Shown here: positions 1-5,124 of the stretch, in pieces
Layout: each line of letters opens with the position of its first letter
Position numbering within the stretch: position 1 is the stretch's first letter
NCBI GenBank assembly: GCA_021160155.1
Contig: JAGHDB010000341.1
Coordinates: 1 to 5,124, forward strand
Origin: Bacteroidales bacterium
GTDB lineage: Bacteria; Bacteroidota; Bacteroidia; Bacteroidales; UBA12481
DNA length: 5,124 bases
Reading direction: 5' to 3'
Made by a program: the position numbers and the translations under genes
The notes under the pieces: generated by a model
What the model saw: the letters and a program-made list of their open reading frames with translations, nothing else
What the model was told of the DNA's origin: nothing
Databases searched by the model: none

Positions 1-361
1 TCAGGGCCGTGCCGTCATCACTACTATTTGAGCCATGAACATAAGTAACAAGATCTTCAGAAAAAAATTGTTGTTCAATCTTAAGGGTTTTAAGATTCCA
101 AACGTCAATTATAAGTTTGTCTGCACCTCCCAAAGGACAAGGCATAATTTGCGTATAAAAGGCTTTTTCACGATCAGGACTAATACCGTACTCCCACTGT
201 TTTCCAAGAGGAGTCATCTGCTGCCGGTGCCGCTTATCCATCTCGCATGAGACCGGCCCCTGAATCATGCCAGTTAATTTATCTTGCAGGGCCATCATAG
301 GGGACAACAAACCACCCTGGGATCCAGTTTTTTTGGCTTTTATTGCGCCATTTCCGCCCAT
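1..361 (-). CDS. Unrecognised protein, N-terminal 120 residues (gene runs off left edge)
   Basis: An open frame on the minus strand starts at the ATG at 361-359 and reads 120 codons without a stop to the window edge. The start is supported by a strong GGAGG motif five bases upstream. The product begins MGGNGAIKAKKTGSQGG, a Gly/Lys-rich and probably flexible start. It continues through a polar stretch with Cys39 and a basic KRHRQQ run (residues 43-48), then PLGKQWEYGISPD (51-63). No signal peptide or membrane segment is visible. Residues 82-100 (KLIIDVWNLKTLKIEQQFF) loosely resemble the outer strands of a WD40 or other beta-propeller blade, but one blade-like segment does not establish a family. 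The gene diverges from the TIR gene and does not share a transcript with it. The frame is open and has a good ribosome site, so it is probably real. Its function is unknown. Confidence 0.6.
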   Translation of the reverse strand, partial: MGGNGAIKAKKTGSQGGLLSPMMALQDKLTGMIQGPVSCEMDKRHRQQMTPLGKQWEYGISPDREKAFYTQIMPCPLGGADKLIIDVWNLKTLKIEQQFFSEDLVTYVHGSNSSDDGTAL

Positions 362-366
362 CACCA

Positions 367-371
367 CCTCC
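367..371 (-). promoter_or_regulatory. Ribosome binding site of the left-hand minus-strand gene
   Basis: On the minus strand the sequence GGAGG lies at 371-367, five bases before the ATG at 361. This is a near-consensus Shine-Dalgarno site with good spacing. It is the main reason for accepting this frame as a gene and for choosing this start. Confidence 0.6.
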
Positions 372-494
372 ATTATCAAATCTTAAGGACATCTTGAAAA
401 AGAGTTGAGAAGTCAACACCCTAACAATGGAACAGCGAAAGTCATACCATTTTAAAAAATTATCAATAAAAAAATAACTCCATCATTCATTCAC

Positions 495-521
495 ATTATA
501 TTTTTCTTATAATTTCAACAA
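495..521 (-). promoter_or_regulatory. Candidate promoter for the left-hand minus-strand gene
   Basis: Read on the minus strand, a perfect TATAAT hexamer lies at 500-495. A TTGTTG hexamer (partial match to TTGACA) lies at 521-516. They are separated by 15 bases, which is shorter than the preferred 17. In such AT-rich sequence a chance TATAAT is not rare, so this is only a candidate. It would give a leader of roughly 125 bases before the ATG at 361. Confidence 0.25.
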
Positions 522-616
522 GTTACACAGAAAACCTAGCAACAACAATTTAACCATACGGCCTCCAAACATCTCAATCTTCGCATGAATAAAAGCGTTT
601 AGTTTGTTTATTTTAC

Positions 617-642
617 GTTGACTTTATATGTTGACTTTATAT
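617..642. repeat. Perfect tandem duplication of a 13-bp unit containing TTGACT
   Basis: The 13-base unit GTTGACTTTATAT occurs twice in direct succession, at 617-629 and 630-642, with no mismatch, and the next base (G643) repeats the first base of the unit. Each copy contains a -35-like TTGACT. The centres are 13 bp apart, a little over one helical turn. It could be a slippage duplication, a pair of regulator half-sites, or a duplicated -35 element. No well-placed -10 follows either copy. Confidence 0.85.
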
Positions 643-674
643 GTACAGCGATCCCCAAAATCAAGAAATAACTC

Positions 675-703
675 TTTAACCTTGACAAGATATCCTTTAT
701 AGT
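675..703 (+). promoter_or_regulatory. Weak candidate promoter for the TIR gene
   Basis: A TATAGT hexamer at 698-703 (five of six matches to TATAAT) is preceded by TTTAAC at 675-680 with a 17-base spacer. A perfect TTGACA lies at 682-687, but only ten bases upstream of that -10, which is too close for it to be the partner. Transcription from here would give a leader of about 55-60 bases before the ATG at 768. The assignment rests on hexamer matches only. Confidence 0.22.
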
Positions 704-756
704 GAGAAACACTTACTCCGTACCTCGAACGTCAAACATCTGCCCTATGCCAGCGC

Positions 757-761
757 AAGGA
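757..761 (+). promoter_or_regulatory. Ribosome binding site of the TIR gene
   Basis: AAGGA at 757-761 is a good Shine-Dalgarno match six bases upstream of the ATG at 768. It fixes that ATG as the start. The resulting N-terminus includes the whole Cys/His cluster ahead of the TIR domain. Confidence 0.6.
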
Positions 762-767
762 ACTTAA

Positions 768-1487
768 ATGAATGACAATCTAATTTCATCAGAAAATACG
801 GCTGACAACAACGCAAAATGCCCGCAATGCCAAACGGAACTTACCCAGTTCGGCCAATTCTGGATCTGTCCCCAACATGGTCAGGTTTCCCTGGATGAAT
901 CAAAACCATTCGAACCCATGCGCATCTTTTTCAGCTATGGCCACGATTGCAACGAAGAACTGGTTCGACTAATTAAGACTGATCTCGAAAAACGGGGGCA
1001 TAATGTCTGGTTTGACAAAAATGAGATAAAAGGCGGAGATAACTGGCGGCACAAAATTACTGATGGCATTTTAAAAAGCCATCGGGTTATCTCTTTTCTC
1101 TCAAAACACTCTACCCGTGATCCCGGTGTCTGCCTTGATGAGATTGCCATTGCCATTGGGGTTAAAGGCGGCAATCTCAAGACCATTCTCCTGGAGCCGG
1201 AAACAGAGGTCAGCCCGCCGCCGACTATCAGCCATATTCAGTGGATGGATATGCACGATTGGCAAAAACAGCAGGCGGCAGAAAAAGAGCAGTGGCAGCA
1301 GTGGTATGAGGAAAAGCTTGATGAGATTATAAGTGTTGTTGAAAGTGATGAAAGTAGACAATTTTCCGGTGAGATAGAGAAACTCAGCGGTTATCTCAAA
1401 CCCATTTCATCCGACAGTAGAATCTCCTCACTGCTCAGTCGGGGATTTGTCGGGCGTGAGTGGTTGTTTAAAACTATCAAAGCCTGA
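768..1487 (+). CDS. Zinc-ribbon-like/TIR domain protein, truncated before a STAND NTPase module
   Basis: The 239-residue product is a probable cytoplasmic TIR protein. Residues 18-37 carry CPQC and CPQH pairs (Cys18, Cys21, Cys34, His37), which look like a small zinc ribbon. The TIR domain runs from about residue 51 to 170. MRIFFSYGHD (51-60) is the first strand. VWFDKNEIKGGDNWR (80-94) is the second strand plus BB loop. VISFLSKHS (107-115) follows, and CLDEIAIA (122-129) places Glu125 where TIR NADases have their catalytic Glu. A Gln/Glu-rich helix (about 174-190) follows. The protein ends SRGFVGREWLFKTIKA. GFVGREWLF is, in my knowledge of TIR-STAND proteins, the entry to a P-loop NTPase module, yet the stop comes five residues later and no Walker A motif follows in any frame before the next gene. 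I infer a 3' truncation, possibly by a transposon-related event, or evolution into a stand-alone effector. The TIR call is firm; NAD cleavage is inferred from family knowledge. It lies 280 bases upstream of a same-strand STAND-WD40 gene. Confidence 0.88.
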   Translation: MNDNLISSENTADNNAKCPQCQTELTQFGQFWICPQHGQVSLDESKPFEPMRIFFSYGHDCNEELVRLIKTDLEKRGHNVWFDKNEIKGGDNWRHKITDGILKSHRVISFLSKHSTRDPGVCLDEIAIAIGVKGGNLKTILLEPETEVSPPPTISHIQWMDMHDWQKQQAAEKEQWQQWYEEKLDEIISVVESDESRQFSGEIEKLSGYLKPISSDSRISSLLSRGFVGREWLFKTIKA

Positions 1488-1491
1488 CCCC

Positions 1492-1509
1492 CTCTCCCTC
1501 TCCCTCTCC
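1492..1509. repeat. Three tandem CTCTCC hexamers just after the TIR stop
   Basis: CTCTCC is repeated three times without interruption at 1492-1509, beginning four bases after the TGA of the TIR gene. The polypyrimidine stretch marks the boundary between TIR coding sequence and the transposase-like fragment. It may reflect slippage or an insertion junction. No other role is visible. Confidence 0.75.
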
Positions 1510-1701
1510 ACCGTCTCCGTCCCAATTGATGGCTCACTGATCGATTCAGTTCTCTCCATGGTCTGGGCCGACTATCGCAAAGGATCAAAAAAGGCAAAAG
1601 TTCATGTTGGGTTTAATGTTAAATGCTCTATTCCGCAAAAGATCTTCTTAACTGAAGGTAACGGAGCCGAACGACCTTTTGCTCAAAAAATATTAGAGCC
1701 G
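1501..1701 (+). pseudogene. IS4-family-like DDE transposase remnant
   Basis: One frame encodes about 67 residues that resemble the middle of an IS4-type transposase. It shows IDGSLIDSVLSM, where the Asp encoded at 1528-1530 is the likely first catalytic acidic residue. It then shows WADYRKGSKKAKVHVGF and IPQKIFLTEGNGAERPF. These motifs match my memory of the family; no search was run. Complete relatives are several hundred residues long, and neither the N-terminal part nor the later catalytic Asp and Glu are present. The frame stays open to a TAA at 1741, but the sequence after about 1701 no longer resembles a transposase. The left boundary is uncertain because low-complexity CTCTCC repeats precede it. 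The fragment cannot be a functional enzyme. It lies exactly between the truncated TIR gene and the STAND gene, so it is a likely trace of the rearrangement that ended the TIR gene. Confidence 0.7.
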
Positions 1702-1702
1702 A

Positions 1703-1720
1703 GGGGTGTCTGTCGACCCC
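1703..1720. other. Small hairpin at the right end of the transposase remnant
   Basis: GGGGT at 1703-1707 can pair with ACCCC at 1716-1720 around an eight-base loop. The stem is only five pairs and no T-run follows, so it is not a credible terminator. It sits where transposase similarity ends, and may be part of an element end. Confidence 0.3.
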
Positions 1721-1738
1721 GTCTCCTGTCCCAACAAC

Positions 1739-1744
1739 TATAAT
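1739..1744 (+). promoter_or_regulatory. Isolated TATAAT hexamer before the STAND gene
   Basis: A perfect TATAAT lies at 1739-1744, 23 bases before the ATG at 1768. It could act as a -10 element giving a leader of under 20 bases. No -35-like hexamer sits 16-18 bases upstream, where the sequence is C-rich, and there is no TGn extension. The large gene may therefore instead be read through from the TIR gene promoter. Confidence 0.22.
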
Positions 1745-1752
1745 AGTTATTA

Positions 1753-1758
1753 AAGAGG
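1753..1758 (+). promoter_or_regulatory. Ribosome binding site of the STAND-WD40 gene
   Basis: AAGAGG at 1753-1758 lies nine bases before the ATG at 1768, in an otherwise A/T-only context. In-frame stops (TAA, TAG) at 1741-1746 bound the frame upstream. The next in-frame ATG would remove the conserved DUF4062 start, so 1768 is the chosen start. Confidence 0.6.
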
Positions 1759-1767
1759 TTAAATAAT

Positions 1768-4700
1768 ATGAAATCAAATAAATGGAAAACAATCCGTGTA
1801 TTTATAAGCAGTACTTTCAAGGATTTCCATGTAGAGCGAGATCATCTTATCAGGTTTGTTTTTCCAGAGCTCAAGGAGAAATGCAGAAAATACAGAGTAA
1901 ATTTGATAGATATGGATCTTAGATGGGGAGTAACTGAACAGGATGCTCAGGCTGGAAAGGCACTTGATATTTGTCTGGATGAGATTGACTCATGTAGACC
2001 TTATTTTTTGGGACTTCTTGGTCATCGGTACGGCTGGATACCCGATGGTGAGAACCATTCCATTACTGCCCAGGAAATTTATCATGGTGTACTTGAGAAT
2101 GAGGTTCCCAGGCAGATTGTTGATTTAAGAAGAATCATTGATGGTAAATTGGAAGGGAAAGAACTTTCTGATGAACAGAAAAATATCCTGGTCAAATCTT
2201 ATCCCTTTGATGCAGAAAAAAGAAAATATTTACTTAGTGATCAAACCACTAATGATGAATTAAATATCATAAAATCTATAGTTAAAATTTTCAGCATTTA
2301 TCAACGGGAGAGAAGTTTTTTCTTTTTTAGATCAGAGGACTTAACTAATAAACTGGCAGGAAATAAAATTGAAGATTTTTTTGAAAAAGAAAAAAAAGAT
2401 CAGGATATATTAACCAACCTGATACAAAAAATAAAAGATGAAAAATTATGGTGGACCGCTTATGATTATATAGAAGCGAAAGATGAAAATGATATAACAG
2501 CCTTTGGCAGAAAGGTAAAAGATGTCTTATGGGAACATATTGAAGCTGAGATCAAAACCTCCGAAACAGAAGAAGAAAAAGACTGGCTGGAAGAGGAAGC
2601 TGAATATCATGAACTCTTTATTGCCGACCGAACCAGACGATTTGTAGGTAGAAAAGATATTCTTGAAAACATGCATGAATTCTGCAAATCGGATGATCAG
2701 AATAACCTGATGGTAATTACTGGTGAATCGGGATGTGGAAAATCAGCATTAATGGGACGTTTTACTGAAGAAGTAATGCATCAACATTCGGATAGGTTGA
2801 TTATCCCCCATTTTGTGGGTGCATCACCATCATCAACAAATCTCAGGCATCTTCTGTTAAGGTTTTCCACCGTCCTTAGTAAAGAAATCAACTCTACTGA
2901 AGAGATACCAGAGGATATAAACAAGTTAAAATCATTTTTTACAGAAATTTTACAGAAAACAGCAAATGAGAGAGAAATATTGCTAATTATAGATGCTGTT
3001 AATCAGCTTGAAAAGGGTGATGATGCACATAATATGGACTGGTTACCTTTCAGAACCCCCAAGAATGTTAAATTTATTATAAGTACCCTGAATGGTGAAG
3101 CAAAGGATGCTTTATTGAGAAGAGAGAAACTTTCTGTTCAGGAAGTTAAAGGTCTTAATGAATCTGATATCAAAATATTTGTAAATGACTATCTTGAAGA
3201 GATCAAACACGAATTTCCCAATAAAAACATTGAAGATCAATTTTTTGATAAAATTAAACATGGGCATCCCTTATATATTCAGGTTGCATTGGAAGAACTG
3301 AGAGTATTTGGAGATTTTGATAAACTTGGAGATCGGATATGTAAACTTCCTGATACTGTTCCAGATTTGTTTATTCAGGTTTTGGAAAGAATTGAAAAAG
3401 ATTTCAGCAAACCACTTGTCAAAGAGTGTTTATCCTTGATTGCCTGCGGAAAGCAGGGAATGACAGCTGAAGAGTTGCAGGATCTTTTAAAGGGCTTTGC
3501 ACCAAAAACTGATACCAATAAAGAACTAAAAAAATATCCTGACATGCTCTGGAAGCGATTGCTCCGGTCATTTTGTACCTACCTATTTGAAAGATCTGGA
3601 GTTATAGATTATTTTCATAATCAGTTCAAAGAAGCAGTGGGCGCACGATACCTTTCAAAAAAAGAGGATAGACTTACTCATCACCAGAAAATCGCCGATT
3701 ACTTTGATTCTCGTTGGCAGGAACCCTATGTTCGAGCCCTAAATGAATTACCACATCAATTGTTAAAAATAGAATTATGGGATAATGTAACCGATTTGCT
3801 CTGTGATTTGAATTTTATTCAAGCCAAAAGTGCAGCAAAACTGACCTATGATCTGGTCAAGGACTATGATGATGTTTTAACAGTAATCCCGGATAATAAA
3901 GAAAATATCAGACAGAAAAAGGAAGGGATGGAGAAATACATCAGGGATTTAATTGCCTATGCCAAAGGAGAAATTAAAAAGCTTGATATTCCTCAAAGCC
4001 AACCACCTTGGTCTAAAGAAAAAATTAATGAAGAGATAAAAAGGATTAAAACCAATCCGAATCGTCTGGATCGTTTAAACGCATTTATCAATTTCCTTTG
4101 GAATGAAGCCAATAACCTGCAAGATTATGCCATGGATTTTCCTTATTTTGCCTCCCAGCAAGCCTGGAATTATACAAATACTGGTCCTGTAGGTGAGGCG
4201 GCAGAAACCGGCTCACCTGAAATTCGCCAATCTCTGCTCCTTTGTAGCCAACCCACACGTCCACCCTGGAATCCAATGCCCCAGGCACTCCAAACCCTCA
4301 AGGGACATACTGAAAGGGTCGAGCCCGTATCCATCACCGCTGACGGGAAACGGGCCATCTCAGGATCTGATGATAAAACCTGCATCCTGTGGAACCTTCA
4401 AACAGGAGAGAAACTCCAAACTCTCAAGGGACATACTCGCGGTGTCGAGTCCGTATCGATCACCCCTGACGGGAAACGGGCAATCTCAGGGTCTTATGAT
4501 AAAACCTGCATCCTGTGGGACCTTCAAACAGGAGAGAAACTCCAAACTCTCAAGGGACATACTGAAAGAGTCAGGTCCGTATCGATCACCCCTGACGGAA
4601 AACGGGCAATCTCAGGGTCATTGGATAATACCTGCATCCTGTGGGACCTTCAAACAGGAGAGGCACTCCAAACTCTCAAGGGGCATACTCGAAGTGTCGA

Positions 4701-5124
4701 GTCCGTATCGATCATCCCTGACGGGAAACGGGCCATCTCTGGGTCAGGGGATAAAACCTGCATCCTGTGGGACCTTCAAACAGGAGAGAAACTCAAAACT
4801 CTCAAGGGGCATAATAGCTGGGTCACGGCCGTATCGATCACCCCTGACGGAAAACGGGCAATCTCCGGGTCTACTGATAAATCCTGCATCCTGTGGGACC
4901 TTCAAACAGGAGAGAAACTTCAAACTCTCAAGGGGCATACTAACGATGTCGTTTCCGTATCGATCACCCCTGACGGAAAACGGGCCATCTCTGGGGCAAA
5001 GGATAATACCTGCATCCTGTGGGACCTTCAAACAGGAGAGAAACTTCAAACCCTCAAGGGGCATACTGGCTTGGTCCAGTCCGTATCGATCACCCCTGAC
5101 GGGAAACGGGCCATCTCCGGGTCA
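1768..5124 (+). CDS. DUF4062-STAND NTPase-WD40 repeat protein (NLR-like), C-terminus beyond window
   Basis: The frame is open for 1119 codons to the right edge. Residues 9-110 are a DUF4062 domain of the TEP1/NWD1 type: IRVFISSTFKDFHVER (9-24), DLRWGVTEQD (50-59), CRPYFLGLLGHRYGWIP (76-92). An AT-rich, charged stretch (about 112-181) precedes the FFFFR strand (184-188), where relatives usually read ALFYFRD soon after the preceding helix. An acidic linker leads to RRFVGRKDIL and a P-loop NTPase: Walker A GESGCGKS (319-326), Walker B ILLIIDAVNQL (Asp409), WLP (425-427), a sensor-like IIST, and GHPLY (499-503). FHNQFKEAVGARYL (616-629) fits the winged-helix region, and ELPHQLL plus LLCDLNFIQAK form the helical linker. 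WD40 repeats begin near residue 841. By family analogy this is a cytoplasmic sensor: ligand binding to the propeller releases the ATPase to oligomerise. The ligand and the output are unknown. It may work with the upstream TIR protein. No signal peptide or membrane segment is visible. Confidence 0.9.
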   Translation, partial: MKSNKWKTIRVFISSTFKDFHVERDHLIRFVFPELKEKCRKYRVNLIDMDLRWGVTEQDAQAGKALDICLDEIDSCRPYFLGLLGHRYGWIPDGENHSITAQEIYHGVLENEVPRQIVDLRRIIDGKLEGKELSDEQKNILVKSYPFDAEKRKYLLSDQTTNDELNIIKSIVKIFSIYQRERSFFFFRSEDLTNKLAGNKIEDFFEKEKKDQDILTNLIQKIKDEKLWWTAYDYIEAKDENDITAFGRKVKDVLWEHIEAEIKTSETEEEKDWLEEEAEYHELFIADRTRRFVGRKDILENMHEFCKSDDQNNLMVITGESGCGKSALMGRFTEEVMHQHSDRLIIPHFVGASPSSTNLRHLLLRFSTVLSKEINSTEEIPEDINKLKSFFTEILQKTANEREILLIIDAVNQLEKGDDAHNMDWLPFRTPKNVKFIISTLNGEAKDALLRREKLSVQEVKGLNESDIKIFVNDYLEEIKHEFPNKNIEDQFFDKIKHGHPLYIQVALEELRVFGDFDKLGDRICKLPDTVPDLFIQVLERIEKDFSKPLVKECLSLIACGKQGMTAEELQDLLKGFAPKTDTNKELKKYPDMLWKRLLRSFCTYLFERSGVIDYFHNQFKEAVGARYLSKKEDRLTHHQKIADYFDSRWQEPYVRALNELPHQLLKIELWDNVTDLLCDLNFIQAKSAAKLTYDLVKDYDDVLTVIPDNKENIRQKKEGMEKYIRDLIAYAKGEIKKLDIPQSQPPWSKEKINEEIKRIKTNPNRLDRLNAFINFLWNEANNLQDYAMDFPYFASQQAWNYTNTGPVGEAAETGSPEIRQSLLLCSQPTRPPWNPMPQALQTLKGHTERVEPVSITADGKRAISGSDDKTCILWNLQTGEKLQTLKGHTRGVESVSITPDGKRAISGSYDKTCILWDLQTGEKLQTLKGHTERVRSVSITPDGKRAISGSLDNTCILWDLQTGEALQTLKGHTRSVESVSIIPDGKRAISGSGDKTCILWDLQTGEKLKTLKGHNSWVTAVSITPDGKRAISGSTDKSCILWDLQTGEKLQTLKGHTNDVVSVSITPDGKRAISGAKDNTCILWDLQTGEKLQTLKGHTGLVQSVSITPDGKRAISGS
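4288..5124 (+). repeat. Tandem 126-bp WD40-coding repeats (six full plus a partial seventh)
   Basis: Units start at 4288, 4414, 4540, 4666, 4792, 4918 and 5044; the last is cut by the window edge after 81 bases. The spacing is exactly 126 bases, so every unit encodes 42 residues in phase: LQTLKGHT, two variable residues, V, two more, VSITPDGKRAISGS, one variable residue, D(K/N)TCILWDLQTGEK. Each unit is one WD40 blade, with the GH and WD hallmarks. DNA identity between units is very high, including most third positions. Differences cluster at unit positions 9, 10, 12 and 28. The first unit is the most divergent, with Pro13, Ala18 and Asn36 found in no other copy. WD40 propellers usually need seven or more blades, so more repeats are expected beyond the edge. 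Confidence 0.95.

Larger units (their letters stand above)
362..767. other. AT-rich divergent intergenic region
   Basis: These 406 bases separate the minus-strand gene from the TIR gene, so both genes are transcribed outward from here. I see no convincing coding frame, no tRNA-like fold and no strong rho-independent terminator. The region contains weak promoter candidates in both directions and a perfect 13-bp tandem duplication (617-642). The AT-richness and divergent layout fit a shared regulatory region, but no known operator was recognised. Confidence 0.6.

Noticed and set aside
35..250. Plus-strand open frame of 71 codons at the left end
   Set aside because: It lies opposite the minus-strand frame with the GGAGG site. 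Its product is basic and unstructured with no family resemblance.
935..1361. Several open frames of 70-86 codons overlapping the TIR gene on both strands
   Set aside because: They fall inside a clearly homologous TIR coding sequence and have no motifs of their own.
1485..1487. Recoding or readthrough of the TIR stop (TGA where a Trp could follow in relatives)
   Set aside because: The sequence after the TGA in that frame is low-complexity and soon reaches another stop. It does not resume an NTPase, so readthrough would not restore a longer protein.
1703..1720. Rho-independent terminator after the transposase fragment
   Set aside because: The stem is only five pairs and no T-run follows.
1447..1743. 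Treating the whole 98-codon frame with its ATG at 1447 as an intact gene
   Set aside because: The ATG lies inside the TIR coding sequence in another frame. Only about 1501-1701 resembles a transposase, and the fragment lacks most of the catalytic domain.
1943..2128. A 61-codon plus-strand frame within the DUF4062 region
   Set aside because: It is an out-of-frame shadow of the conserved DLRWGV...GHRYGW region of the large gene.
4744..5064. Minus-strand open frame of 106 codons with internal repeats
   Set aside because: It is the antisense of the WD40 array. The 126-base period is a multiple of three, so the absence of stops in one unit is copied to all. It has no plausible ribosome site, and the sense frame is unambiguous.
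4288..5124. CRISPR array
   Set aside because: The 126-base periodic repeats are contiguous, in frame and encode WD40 blades. There are no unique spacers.

Overview
The window looks like an accessory, defence-island-like stretch of a bacterial chromosome. It carries three protein-coding regions and one transposase remnant. The Shine-Dalgarno motifs and the IS4-type transposase fragment indicate a bacterium. The TIR-STAND and DUF4062-STAND-WD40 architectures are common in large-genome environmental lineages such as sulfate-reducing Desulfobacterota, Planctomycetes, Cyanobacteria and some Gammaproteobacteria. Desulfobacterota is my best guess, but the sequence does not prove it.

Layout. Bases 1-361 hold the 5' end of an unrecognised minus-strand gene that runs off the left edge. 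Bases 362-767 are an AT-rich divergent intergenic region with weak promoter candidates and a perfect 13-bp tandem duplication. Bases 768-1487 encode a 239-residue protein with an N-terminal zinc-ribbon-like Cys/His cluster and a TIR domain. It stops at the point where larger relatives continue into a STAND/NACHT NTPase (GFVGREWLF then stop). Bases 1488-1767 hold low-complexity sequence, a fragment of an IS4-family-like DDE transposase (about 1501-1701), a small hairpin and a short leader. From 1768 to the right edge there is one uninterrupted frame of 1119 codons with no stop. It encodes a large signal-transduction ATPase made of an N-terminal DUF4062 domain (TEP1/NWD1-like), a P-loop STAND NTPase, a helical/winged-helix region, and a C-terminal WD40 array with an exact 126-nt (42-residue) period. 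Six full repeats and part of a seventh are visible.

How the parts may work together (inference). The large protein has the layout of an NLR-like sensor: WD40 propeller for ligand recognition, STAND NTPase as an oligomerisation switch, DUF4062 as N-terminal adaptor or effector. The TIR protein just upstream on the same strand has the residues expected of an NAD-cleaving or signalling TIR effector. Either the two genes form a split TIR-effector/STAND-sensor pair, or the TIR gene is the surviving 5' end of a formerly longer TIR-STAND gene broken by a transposon-related rearrangement and now only neighbours an independent STAND gene.

The most striking signal is the WD40 array. The repeats are almost identical at the DNA level, but amino-acid changes concentrate at four positions per repeat (9, 10, 12 and 28 of the 42-residue unit). 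This is the pattern known from concertedly evolving, rapidly diversifying recognition repeats such as fungal HET-D/HET-E. The array is also much richer in GC than the rest of its own gene, which suggests separate origin or turnover.
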